Origin: JADJOY01 sp046331705 [NCBI: bacterium]
GTDB lineage: Bacteria > JADJOY01
Direction of reading: 5' to 3'
NCBI GenBank assembly: GCA_046331705.1
Contig: JAXLQJ010000049.1
Location: 1 to 55,950, forward strand
Length of the DNA stretch: 55,950 nucleotides
Shown: one piece after another, positions 43,270 through 51,537 of the stretch
How the letters are laid out: every line of letters starts with the position of its first letter
Numbering within the stretch: the first letter of the stretch is position 1
Translations under genes and position numbers: made by a program
The notes under the pieces: model-generated
Told to the model about the DNA's origin: nothing
Seen by the model: only the letters and a program-made list of their open reading frames with translations
Database searches by the model: none

Positions 43270-44496
43270 TCAGCGCGCTGGCGCCGCCGCGGAGGCCTGT
43301 AGCCAGCCGCGCCGTTCGAGCTCGCTCGCCACGACCTCGGCCACCAATCCGTTGCCGAACCGATTGAAGTGCTCACCGGTTGGCGAAAGGCAGAGCCGAT
43401 CGTGAAGCAGCCTTCGTTCGCGAAGGATCGGAAAGAGATCGACGGTGTCGATTCCCGCCCGCGCGAGCGGCGCGGGCAGCCATTCGGGGTCGATGCCGCC
43501 GCGATACGTGTCCTCGGTGAGCGCGTAGGTGCTCGGGCTGACCAGCACGAGAGTGCGGGCGCCGAGAGCCGCGGCCCGCTCGACGACGCGCTGGACCAAG
43601 GCCACCGAGATCTCGGTGGCGTTCACGCGCGCGGGCGGGATCTCGCCGGGTGGATGCGCACCGAGCTTCTCGAGGCGCGCCAGACCCAGTCGGTCGAGCG
43701 CGCTCGCCAGCTCGAAGCTCGCCTGTGCGCGCGCCAGCACGATGCGCCCCAGCCCCGAGCGGTCCCAGCGCCCCAGTGGATCGATGCGGTAATAGCTCCC
43801 ACCGACGTGGAGCATCCGCGCCACGGGCGCCGCCGGCCGTTCGACGCTCGGCGGCGCGCCCCCGGTCTCGCTCGCGAGCACGGCGCGATAATCCGGCTTG
43901 GCGTAGCCGTATTCGAAGCCGACGAGGTTGTTGCGCCAGTCGTTCCGGTAATAGAAGAGCACGACGATGTCCGGCTGGATCGCCGCGCCGATGCGGTCGA
44001 GCAGCAAGAGCTCCTGCACCGTGCCGTAGCCGGAGACTCCCCCGTTCACCACTTCGATGCGTTGCTCGGGGTGCGCGGCGCGAAGCCGTTCTTCGAGCTG
44101 ACTCGGATAGGTGGCATCGGCCGGCGCGCCCCAGCCCCAGGTGAAGGAATCTCCGAGCGCCAAGATGCGGAGCGTGCCCGAAGGCTTGGGTTCGACGATC
44201 TCCCGACCGCGCAGGCCGATCCGGTTGATCGCCACGACCTCGCCGTGGCAACGCTCGACGGATCGTTCGACGTTGCGCCAACCGAGCACCGGGTCGTAAG
44301 CGAGCCGGCATTCGGTGCCGCTGATCCGAAGCAGCGTCCGGTCGAGCGGCACGCCCACGGCGATCGCGACGCGTGCGCAGAGCTCGCTGACGAGCAACGC
44401 GACGCAACCCGCGAGCGCCATCGCCAGAAGCCCCATGGCGGCGCGCCGTGGGCCCCCGCCGCGTGTGGTCGCCCCACGCGTGTCGTCTCGCTGCAT
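43270..44496 (-). CDS. SGNH/GDSL hydrolase family protein
   Basis: A 408-residue protein. A hydrophobic segment (LLAMALAGCVALLVSELCA) anchors or exports it. It is followed by a region typical of membrane-anchored SGNH proteins (LAYDPVLGWRNV, INRIGLRGREI). Catalytic block I is ALGDSFTWGWG with nucleophile Ser, block III is NGGVSGYGT, and DIVVLFYYRNDWRNN corresponds to the region before block V. The terminal acidic-His pair would be DRLCLSPTGEHF. Such proteins often esterify or de-esterify cell-surface polysaccharides. Substrate unknown. Likely monocistronic, although the upstream propeller lipoprotein is on the same strand 130 nt away. Confidence 0.82.
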   Translation of the reverse strand: MQRDDTRGATTRGGGPRRAAMGLLAMALAGCVALLVSELCARVAIAVGVPLDRTLLRISGTECRLAYDPVLGWRNVERSVERCHGEVVAINRIGLRGREIVEPKPSGTLRILALGDSFTWGWGAPADATYPSQLEERLRAAHPEQRIEVVNGGVSGYGTVQELLLLDRIGAAIQPDIVVLFYYRNDWRNNLVGFEYGYAKPDYRAVLASETGGAPPSVERPAAPVARMLHVGGSYYRIDPLGRWDRSGLGRIVLARAQASFELASALDRLGLARLEKLGAHPPGEIPPARVNATEISVALVQRVVERAAALGARTLVLVSPSTYALTEDTYRGGIDPEWLPAPLARAGIDTVDLFPILRERRLLHDRLCLSPTGEHFNRFGNGLVAEVVASELERRGWLQASAAAPAR

Positions 44497-44626
44497 GACG
44501 GCGCGGGATTGTGGCGAGTCGGCGAACCTGCCTCAAGCGGCTTGCGACGCGCAAAGCCGCGAGGCCCGAGCGCGGCAAACGCCCAGTGGCGGTCGCCGTT
44601 CCGACGGGTCGCGAGTCTCGAGGGCT

Positions 44627-46099
44627 TCAGCGCGCCGAGGTCTGCGTGACGGATCCCGTCGGATACGACCAGCGCAGACGCCCGTCGCCATCGAGCGCCA
44701 CGGCAGCCCAGCCCGGCGTGCCGTCGGCCAAGGCAAGGCTTCCCACCGAGTAGACGGTGTCGTCGGGTGCGACCAGCACCCGTGCAGCGTGGTCGCCGTC
44801 GAGCGAGTCATCGCCGGTGCGCTCGACGGTGGCCGTCCAGCGCGGTTGCCCGTCGGCATCGGTGCGATGAACGACCAGATCCTTTCCGGCCCCGCGCGAC
44901 GAGAGCGATCCCGCCACCAGCGACTCGCCGTCCGCGGCCACCGCCACGTCGGCGACGTCCTCGCCGCTTTGCGAGAGGCCGTGGATCTCGAGGCTCGCGA
45001 GCAGCGTGCCGGCGCCGTCGAACCGTTGAATCGAGGCCTCGGGGATCACGGTGCCATCTCCCGCGCGCTCCACCGTGCCGCCGATCCACACTCCGTCATT
45101 GGCCACGGCGAGCGCGGTGCCGCGGTCGAGGCTCGCGAACGTCTCCGTCGGAACCGATCCCGAGCGGCGGGTCCAGCGACGGCGTCCGTCGGCGGCGTAG
45201 CGCACCACTTGGATGTTCGAGCCCTCGCCCGCCTCCATCGTGTCGCCGACCACGAACAGGTCGCCGGTCGCGTCGAAGCGGAGCTTGCGCGCCACGTCGA
45301 AGTCGCCGCCGCCCGCGCTTCCCGTCTCACCCGAGCCGTCGGCCAGGTCGCTCCAAAGTGGCGTTCCGTCCGCGCTCCACGTGCCCACGAACCAATCGAC
45401 GCTCGACGATGCGGTGGCGGCGGCGCCGGCCACCGCGACACGGCCATCGGCGCTCGCGTCGACGGCGAAGGCCGTGGTCGACTCGAGGGGATCGGCGGCG
45501 CGCGCCGCCAGATCCACCCACGCGACCTCGCCCGAGCGCACGTCGAGACGCGCCACCAGGACACCGCGCTCGGCGTCTCCCGGTTCACCGTCGACGCGCG
45601 GCACGTCGCGCGCCGATCCCGCGACGTACGCGGCGTCGCCGTCGACGGCGACCGCCACGACCTCGTGCGAATCGCCGGGGCGGACCAGCGTTTGCCAGAG
45701 CCGCTCACCGCTCGGCGCGAATGCCGCGACCACCCCCTGGGTGACGTCGTCGTCCCCCTCGATGCGGCCGGCGGCCACGATCACGTCGTCGGCCGTGACG
45801 GCCACCGCGTTCGCGTCGCCGCGACTCTCGACGCGGCCACTCGACCGCACCGGAGCGAATCCCGAGCTGAAGCGAGGTGCGCCATCGGCGTCGAGCAGCA
45901 CCACCAGCGAGCGCTGGCTCGCGTCGAGACCGCTGAAGCCCACCGCCGCGAGCGACCCGTCGGAGAGCCGTGCCGCATCGTGGAAGCCACCGACCTCGGT
46001 GGGTGGACCGACGGTGTGCGAGCGATCGTCGCTCCCGCAACCCGCGACCACCGATGCGGCGACGACGAGCACGACGATTCGCGAAGCGCGCGCGCTCAT
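44627..46099 (-). CDS. Beta-propeller lipoprotein (SBBP/delta-60-like repeats)
   Basis: A 490-residue predicted lipoprotein with lipobox VVAGC after a hydrophobic signal. The body is a series of about 55-65 residue units with VAVDASADGRVAVAG, FDATGDLFVVGDT, LAVANDGVWIGGT, VAVAADGESLVAGS and LVAPDDTVYSVGS. Each is followed by a W-containing strand (WVDLAARA, RRRWTRRS, PRWTATVER), as in SBBP/delta-60 propellers. It is unrelated in sequence to the seven-repeat family at 5-14 kb but probably shares the fold. Its ATG overlaps the TGA of the preceding esterase gene (ATGA), so the two are translationally coupled. Confidence 0.78.
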   Translation of the reverse strand: MSARASRIVVLVVAASVVAGCGSDDRSHTVGPPTEVGGFHDAARLSDGSLAAVGFSGLDASQRSLVVLLDADGAPRFSSGFAPVRSSGRVESRGDANAVAVTADDVIVAAGRIEGDDDVTQGVVAAFAPSGERLWQTLVRPGDSHEVVAVAVDGDAAYVAGSARDVPRVDGEPGDAERGVLVARLDVRSGEVAWVDLAARAADPLESTTAFAVDASADGRVAVAGAAATASSSVDWFVGTWSADGTPLWSDLADGSGETGSAGGGDFDVARKLRFDATGDLFVVGDTMEAGEGSNIQVVRYAADGRRRWTRRSGSVPTETFASLDRGTALAVANDGVWIGGTVERAGDGTVIPEASIQRFDGAGTLLASLEIHGLSQSGEDVADVAVAADGESLVAGSLSSRGAGKDLVVHRTDADGQPRWTATVERTGDDSLDGDHAARVLVAPDDTVYSVGSLALADGTPGWAAVALDGDGRLRWSYPTGSVTQTSAR

Positions 46100-47172
46100 G
46101 GCGCCTCCGTGCTGTTCGCGCCGAGCCACTGGAACATGGTCGGGAGCTGTGGGTTGGCGTAGATCAGGTGCGCCGACATCGGGCACGAACGCTGTTGGAC
46201 CGCCGACTGCTGGCTGCACGAGGTCTGCCGCTGGGTGTGCGTGGTGTCGGTGATGACGTCGCTCAGGGCGCTCTTCGGCCAGCCCTGCTTCGAGAGCGCC
46301 GCGAACCAGTCCTCGACGTTGCTGCAGAGCTCGATCGGGTCGCAGCTCGAGTGCACCACCATCACCGGTGGCTTGCGATCCACGGTGGGATAGGGCGTGG
46401 GACAAGGGTCGCGCGAGAACGGATCGGCGCCGGCGAAGGTCGCCACCGCCGCGAACTGATCGGGAAACGAGAGTGCCAGGAAATGCGCGAGATAGACGCC
46501 GTCGGACCAGCCCATCAGGTACTCGCGGGTGGTGTCGACGTTCGCGTAGCTCGCCGGCAGCGTCTGCGGCGCGAGATTCTCGTCGAGGGTCTGTCCCGCC
46601 GTGAGCTGGGAGATGAACGTCTGCACGGCTCGCACGTCGAGGTTCTTCTCGGCGTCCTTGTACCAGACGTCGAAACGCACGCCGTTGCCCGAGGACGTGG
46701 GCGGGGCGGTGAGGCAGCGGCCCTGGGGCATCAACAAGACGTAGCCCGCGGTCTTCCCCGCGAGCTTGGTCGAGGGCGCGTCGGCGAGGAGGTTGGTGCC
46801 CGGCGCGCCGCCATCCTGACCGCCGAACTCCTCGTCCACGGTGTTGATCCGCGACGGGTGCAAGAACACCACCAGCGGTAGCGGCTTCGTGCTCTCGGGC
46901 GCGAAGGCGCAGGCGTAGCGCACCAGCCCGTTGGGGTCTTGCGGGTCCTTCCAGTGCAGCGTGATCCCGCCGGTGCAGGCTGGGGCGACGATCTGATCGG
47001 GGCAGCTGGTGTTGGCGGGGTAGAACTGCTGGCCCTTCGGCCCGAGGATGACGTCCTGGGGCGGGCTGCCAGTCTTGGGATCACAGTCCTGGGCGTGGGC
47101 GGCGCTCGCGAGGGCGGCCGTGACGACCACCGCGAGGAACGACGCAACGATCGCTGCGCGCGTGCTTTTCAT
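46096..47172 (-). CDS. Secreted alpha/beta-hydrolase (PHB-depolymerase/feruloyl-esterase-like)
   Basis: A 358-residue exported protein. The signal peptide ends AAHAQ. The catalytic domain has an oxyanion region (LPLVVFLHPSRIN), nucleophile elbow GWSDGVYLAHFLA, a TFAGADPF strand and VMVVHSSCDPIEL carrying the probable acid Asp. Cysteines are many, suggesting disulfide bonds in a secreted protein. The pattern resembles poly(3-hydroxybutyrate) depolymerase-like esterases (LpqC type). It is followed, with a 4-nt overlap, by the propeller lipoprotein, which may anchor or assist it at the surface. Substrate unknown. Confidence 0.78.
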   Translation of the reverse strand: MKSTRAAIVASFLAVVVTAALASAAHAQDCDPKTGSPPQDVILGPKGQQFYPANTSCPDQIVAPACTGGITLHWKDPQDPNGLVRYACAFAPESTKPLPLVVFLHPSRINTVDEEFGGQDGGAPGTNLLADAPSTKLAGKTAGYVLLMPQGRCLTAPPTSSGNGVRFDVWYKDAEKNLDVRAVQTFISQLTAGQTLDENLAPQTLPASYANVDTTREYLMGWSDGVYLAHFLALSFPDQFAAVATFAGADPFSRDPCPTPYPTVDRKPPVMVVHSSCDPIELCSNVEDWFAALSKQGWPKSALSDVITDTTHTQRQTSCSQQSAVQQRSCPMSAHLIYANPQLPTMFQWLGANSTEAP

Positions 47173-47287
47173 TCGTTGTCCTCGGACGAGCGTGGCGGAC
47201 GACCCGTGCTCGCGTTCATCGGCGTTTCGCGCGCCGGACTTGAGGAGGGCGACGCGCGATCCTCTCGCGCCGGCCGGGTCCTGGACC

Positions 47288-48502
47288 TCAGCCGGCGCCG
47301 TGATCGAACGCCACCTTGATGGCACCGGTGCGCTTGTCGAGGGTCGTCTCGATCGCTTCGCGCCAGCGCGCCAGCGGGAAGCGGTGGGTCACGAGGCCTT
47401 CCACCGTGAGCGCGTTGCGGCCGAGCTGCTCGATCACGACGTCGTAGGTGCGGGTTCGTCCGCCGTGCCAGTCCTCGCCCCCGTGCGCGTAGATGCCCGT
47501 GAGATCGATCTCCTGGTGCCAGATCGGATTGAGGTCGAGCTTCTGGCGCTCGAGCTCGAAGCCCACCATCACCACCGATCCGCCGGCGCGCGTCCAGCGC
47601 AGCGAATCCTGCAAGGTCCGTGCGGAGCCGATCGAGTCGTAGACCACGTCGAAGCCGCCGAGCAACGTGCGGTTGCCGAAGAGACCGGTGTAGAGCTTGG
47701 CGCCGGTGATGCGTTCGGTGGCGAGGTAGACGTCCTCGCCGCGGATGACCTCGTCGGCGCCGAGCCGCTTCGCCGCTTCCGCCTGGTGCGGGTGACGCGC
47801 GACGGCGCTCAGATGGCACTCTGGCGCCACGGCGCGCACGCACTGGAGCACGCTGAGCCCCACGATGCCGCTGCCGACGACCAGTGCTCGCTGACCCTTC
47901 TTCGGCGTGCGCTTGAGCGCCGCGTGCATGCCCGTCGAGAGCGGCTCGACCATCATCGCCTGATCGGCGGAGAGCGATTCGGGAACGGCGTAGATCTCGG
48001 TCTCGTGCGCCGTGTACGAGTCGCTGAAGCCGCCGCCCACCCCGCGTGGGCCGATGCCCGCCGAGGCGTTCTCGCAGCGCGTGAAGTTCTGCGCGGCACA
48101 GTGGTCGCAGATCGGCGTGATCTCCTGGCTCAGGCACGTGGCGCCCTGGAAGCGCGTGTCCATCACCACCCGGTCGCCGAGCTTCACGCGCGTCACGGCG
48201 GAGCCGATCTCGACCACCTCGCCCACCGTCTCGTGGCCCAGGTAGATGCGCTGATAGCCGGGTAGCGCCACCGGCGAGACGTCGGGATCGGCCTCGACGA
48301 AGAGCAAGCTCACGTCGCTGGCGCAGATCCCGCAGAGCCGATTGCGCACCCGCACCCAGCGCGAGCCCGGCAGCGCCGGCTCCGGGATCTCGGCGAACTT
48401 CGAAGGCGAGATCGCGCTGAACGCGACGTTGCGCCACACCGGCCGAAGCGCCTTCACCACCAGCGCTCGCGGAATGTCCTTGTCGACGTAGATCGTGCGC
48501 AT
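47288..48502 (-). CDS. Zinc-type alcohol dehydrogenase (MDR family)
   Basis: A 404-residue medium-chain dehydrogenase. Catalytic zinc ligands are Cys in LCGICASDV and His-Glu in YLGHETVGEV. The structural zinc loop is shortened or altered (CDHCAAQNFTRC, three cysteines, with an earlier Cys in GATCLS), unlike the complete loop of the dehydrogenase at 25.4 kb. The nucleotide-binding motif is ALVVGSGIVGLSVLQ. The N-terminal 30 residues before the barrel are longer than usual. ATG 48502 is chosen; a TTG two codons earlier is possible. Substrate unknown. Confidence 0.85.
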   Translation of the reverse strand: MRTIYVDKDIPRALVVKALRPVWRNVAFSAISPSKFAEIPEPALPGSRWVRVRNRLCGICASDVSLLFVEADPDVSPVALPGYQRIYLGHETVGEVVEIGSAVTRVKLGDRVVMDTRFQGATCLSQEITPICDHCAAQNFTRCENASAGIGPRGVGGGFSDSYTAHETEIYAVPESLSADQAMMVEPLSTGMHAALKRTPKKGQRALVVGSGIVGLSVLQCVRAVAPECHLSAVARHPHQAEAAKRLGADEVIRGEDVYLATERITGAKLYTGLFGNRTLLGGFDVVYDSIGSARTLQDSLRWTRAGGSVVMVGFELERQKLDLNPIWHQEIDLTGIYAHGGEDWHGGRTRTYDVVIEQLGRNALTVEGLVTHRFPLARWREAIETTLDKRTGAIKVAFDHGAG

Positions 48503-48918
48503 GGTCAAGGACTAACACACCGACCGTGGATCGTGTCGCTCGTCCGCGCGCAGGCACTGCTCACCGAAGTGGACAGCGCGGCGATCCAGGAAGCATCACT
48601 GCCCACCTTTGTCCGCACGCAGGCCGCGCCCGCGAGCGGCAACTGCTCGCCGCACGCCGTGAAATCAGGGCTCGGACGGCAAGGCGCCGTCGCCGAGGGC
48701 GTGGCCTCGTTCTTGCTCGACATCGGTGATGGATGCTGCGCGCCTCGGCGTGCAACGTCCATCACCGGAAGCGTCGCTTCGGTGGTGCATCCATGCGCGA
48801 TGGTCGACGCGCGAAACGGTCGCAGCGCTGGGATTTACCCCGATCGGCGACGCGAAGGCAGCGTGTCCGTGCAGCTCGCGTCGTCGGGCTGCGACGCGAT
48901 CAACGAGGAGGGGGAACC
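48503..48918. other. Non-coding stretch between divergent genes
   Basis: About 416 nt without a credible gene. Small open frames exist on both strands but have no recognisable domain, and their composition follows the GC background. The region must carry divergent promoters for the Zn dehydrogenase and the large esterase. The ribosome site of the latter, GAGGAGGGGG, lies just before 48919. No clear -35/-10 pair was found. Confidence 0.4.
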
Positions 48919-50943
48919 ATGAAACTCCGGCTGGCGTTGCTGACGATTGTCGTCGCGGTCGTTCCGCTGTCCGCGTGGGCAACCCCGCCCACCCGATACG
49001 TGTGTCCCAGCGCGGGCTCGCAAGTCTGCGGTGGCCAGTTCAGCGGCGGTTTCAGCGTGCGAACCTGGATTCTCTACGTTCCCGCCAATCCGGCGCCGTC
49101 GTCACCGCTTCCCACGGTGATCGCGTTGCACGGCGGCTACATGGACGCCGATGCCTTCGAGGACACGGATGTCGGTGTGCGACTGCGTCAGCTCGTGGAG
49201 CAGGAGCGCTTCGTGCTGGCCTTTCCGAACGGACAGCGCGTGAACGTGAGCCCGATCGTCGATCCGGACACGACGCACCTCCACTGGAACGACTGTCGTT
49301 CCGCGAGCGACCATCCGGAAGGGGGCTGGGAGCCCGGCGACAATCAGGCGAACGACGTCGACTTTCTGGGCCTTCTGATCGATCGCCTCGTCGAGAAGGG
49401 CTACGCCCAAGCGGATCGCGTCTACATGATGGGTGCGTCGAACGGGGCGCTGATGACGTACCGTGCCGTGCGGCAGCTGAATCCGGCCTCCGGCACGCCC
49501 AAGATCGCCGCCGCCGCCGCGATCGTCGGCCTCGAGCCCACCAACGGAATCTGTGGCAACGGAGCGGTCCACGAGACCCCGATGCTGATCATGGACGGCA
49601 CCGCCGATCCGGTGATGAATGCCAATGGTGGCTCCATCCATCCGTTTGCGAATCAGAGCATCACACGGGGCACGACACTCAGCCTCGCGAACACGGTTCA
49701 ATCGTGGCTGGACATCGACGGCTGCACGGCATCGCCCTCCGTCCAGACCGTGGACGCGAACGGAAGCGATCAGACCTCGGTGGACATCAAGACCCATTGC
49801 ACGGGTGCGAAGCGGGTTCAGCTCTTCCAAGTGAACGGCGGTGGCCATCGCGTTCCCGATGCCGACGGCACGCTCGACCCCGACGCCAGCAACGGCTACT
49901 TCGGAGTCACCAGCCAGGAGATCGAGGCCGCCGACCAGGTGTGGGCCTTCCTGTCGAACTTCCAGCTCGACCAGCCCCGATCCGATCTCGCGACGTTCCT
50001 GGAGGTCGGAAAGAGCGTGACGCTCACGGGATTCGGCATCACACCCGGCTCGGTGCTCAAGGTCTTCGTTGCGACCAGCACCGGTGTCGTCGACGTGATT
50101 CCCAACGGGCTGGCGGCGAGCTCCACCTCGAATACCCAGTGGACGGGAACGCTCCCGTGGCCGTGGCCGGTCTCCGCGCCGAACGACAAGCTCCTCGGCA
50201 ACGGCTTCGCGTCGCTCCAGCTCATCCGAACCGATCACTCCTACGACGCCTCCAACACCGTGGGTATCCCGCTGATCGGAAACGCCGCGCTCAACCCGAA
50301 GGTGCCGTCGATCACCGGAATCCATCAGCAGCCGCTCGCGGCTACGAGCTGGAGCACCGCGTACCACGCGGCCAACGTCGAGACGGTCGTGCCCGCGGAC
50401 GGCAGCACTTCGGTGACGATCACGGGCGACGGTTTCGTCTCTCCGCTGGTGAACGTCTTCACGGCGAGCGGAAACTGCGGTCCGGTCACGCCCACCTCGT
50501 CCTCGATCAACTCGCTGACCATGGTGGCGGGGAACGGATGTGCCACCGGCGCGGCGAGCTTCCAGGTGGTCAATGCGACGGGGTCGTACCTCCAGAGCAA
50601 CGCCGTAGCCGCGCGAATCCGACAGTCGCTCACCGTGAGCTCGACGGGCATCAGCGGCAACACGATCACCGTCAACGGCAGCGGCTTCAGCGGTGCCTCG
50701 GTGGTGAACTTCTTCGCGACCTGCGGCAACGCGACCTACTGCAGCCCCGTCGGGCAGCCATTCAACTTCGGTGGCCTGGACGGGTCCGGTGCGAAGAAGA
50801 TCGCAACCACCGTGGTCAGCTCGACCCAGCTGACGTTCACGCGGCCCAACGGCGCAGCGGCGGGAAATGCGTCCGTGACCATCGTCGATCCGCCCTATAC
50901 GCCTTGGTTCACCGCCAATGGGCCGACTTTCCAGCTTCCCTGA
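48919..50943 (+). CDS. Secreted PHB-depolymerase-like esterase with IPT/TIG-like C-terminal repeats
   Basis: A 674-residue exported protein. The signal peptide ends SAWA. The N-terminal esterase domain (about 25-340) carries LPTVIALHGGYMDADAF (oxyanion), nucleophile Ser174 in MMGASNGALM, acid Asp in MDGTADPV and catalytic His in NGGGHRVPD. It belongs to the LpqC / poly(3-hydroxybutyrate) depolymerase family. The C-terminal half has at least three immunoglobulin-like IPT/TIG-type units, marked by GFGITPGSVLKVF, GDGFVSPLVNVFTA and GSGFSGASVVNFF. These may bind polymer or cell surface. Codon use and GC match the neighbourhood. A strong inverted repeat follows the stop. Confidence 0.85.
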   Translation: MKLRLALLTIVVAVVPLSAWATPPTRYVCPSAGSQVCGGQFSGGFSVRTWILYVPANPAPSSPLPTVIALHGGYMDADAFEDTDVGVRLRQLVEQERFVLAFPNGQRVNVSPIVDPDTTHLHWNDCRSASDHPEGGWEPGDNQANDVDFLGLLIDRLVEKGYAQADRVYMMGASNGALMTYRAVRQLNPASGTPKIAAAAAIVGLEPTNGICGNGAVHETPMLIMDGTADPVMNANGGSIHPFANQSITRGTTLSLANTVQSWLDIDGCTASPSVQTVDANGSDQTSVDIKTHCTGAKRVQLFQVNGGGHRVPDADGTLDPDASNGYFGVTSQEIEAADQVWAFLSNFQLDQPRSDLATFLEVGKSVTLTGFGITPGSVLKVFVATSTGVVDVIPNGLAASSTSNTQWTGTLPWPWPVSAPNDKLLGNGFASLQLIRTDHSYDASNTVGIPLIGNAALNPKVPSITGIHQQPLAATSWSTAYHAANVETVVPADGSTSVTITGDGFVSPLVNVFTASGNCGPVTPTSSSINSLTMVAGNGCATGAASFQVVNATGSYLQSNAVAARIRQSLTVSSTGISGNTITVNGSGFSGASVVNFFATCGNATYCSPVGQPFNFGGLDGSGAKKIATTVVSSTQLTFTRPNGAAAGNASVTIVDPPYTPWFTANGPTFQLP

Positions 50944-50998
50944 GCCGCGCGAGCGGTCGTTGGTCGGTGGAGCCGGGGCGCCCTTGCACGCTCGCTGA

Positions 50999-51048
50999 AC
51001 GGCACGCGATCCCTTTCGCCCGAGGGCGCGAAAGGGATCGCGTGTCGT
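50999..51048 (+). terminator. Long stem-loop after the secreted esterase gene
   Basis: A 17-bp perfect stem (51003-51019 with 51028-51044) extends to about 21 bp with one G-T pair (50999-51048). The loop is 8 nt. The stem contains GATCCCTTTCGC and its complement. It lies 55 nt after the esterase stop and about 95 nt before the VOC gene. It is the longest perfect hairpin in the window. Terminator, mRNA stabiliser or a two-armed binding site are all possible; the T-run is missing. Confidence 0.55.
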
Positions 51049-51143
51049 GCCATCCGAGGCCACGAGAGGCTTTGCGCCAGGAAGCGCAGGTGCTGTACGG
51101 TTGCCGCGCCGGGGCGTTTCGACGCTGCGCACTCGAGCGGAAC

Positions 51144-51536
51144 ATGAGCGACGACCGCTTCGACCACGTCTTCATCCAGCCGGGCTCGTTCGAGTCCTCG
51201 CTTGCCTTCTACCGTGACGCGCTCGGCTGGGAGGTGAAGTTCGCCTGGGGAGAGGCCGGCAGGCCACGAGGCGCTTGTCTGAGCTCCGGCGCGATGACGA
51301 TCGTGCTCGCCGAGGACCATCCGGCGGACGACCACTCGAAGTCGTTCGGCATCCACGGCACGCGGCCGACGGTGCATCTGCGCGTGGACGACGTGCACGC
51401 GCGTTACGTCGAGGTCGCGAGATCGGGCGCAGCGCTCTTTCCGCCGCAACCCACGCATTGGGGAACGGTGTGGTTCGTCGCGCGCGACCCGGACGGCAAC
51501 CTGCTCGCGTTCGAACAGCCCGTCGCGGGAGAGTGA
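51144..51536 (+). CDS. VOC (glyoxalase/bleomycin-resistance) superfamily protein
   Basis: A 130-residue cytoplasmic protein with the paired beta-alpha-beta units of the vicinal-oxygen-chelate fold: DHVFIQPGSFESSLAFYRDA (first His ligand candidate), then VHLRVDDVHARYVEVARSGA and the terminal FVARDPDGNLLAFEQP with the usual Glu ligand. Such single-domain members include glyoxalase-like enzymes, dioxygenases and resistance proteins; the substrate cannot be named. ATG at 51144 matches the family start (GAGCGGAAC upstream is a poor ribosome site). The next gene begins 1 nt after its stop. Confidence 0.85.
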   Translation: MSDDRFDHVFIQPGSFESSLAFYRDALGWEVKFAWGEAGRPRGACLSSGAMTIVLAEDHPADDHSKSFGIHGTRPTVHLRVDDVHARYVEVARSGAALFPPQPTHWGTVWFVARDPDGNLLAFEQPVAGE

Positions 51537-51537
51537 A

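Noticed and set aside
48505-48765. A small minus-strand frame (about 86 codons) in the gap before the large esterase
   Set aside because: No ribosome site, no domain and no start supported by context; composition follows the background.
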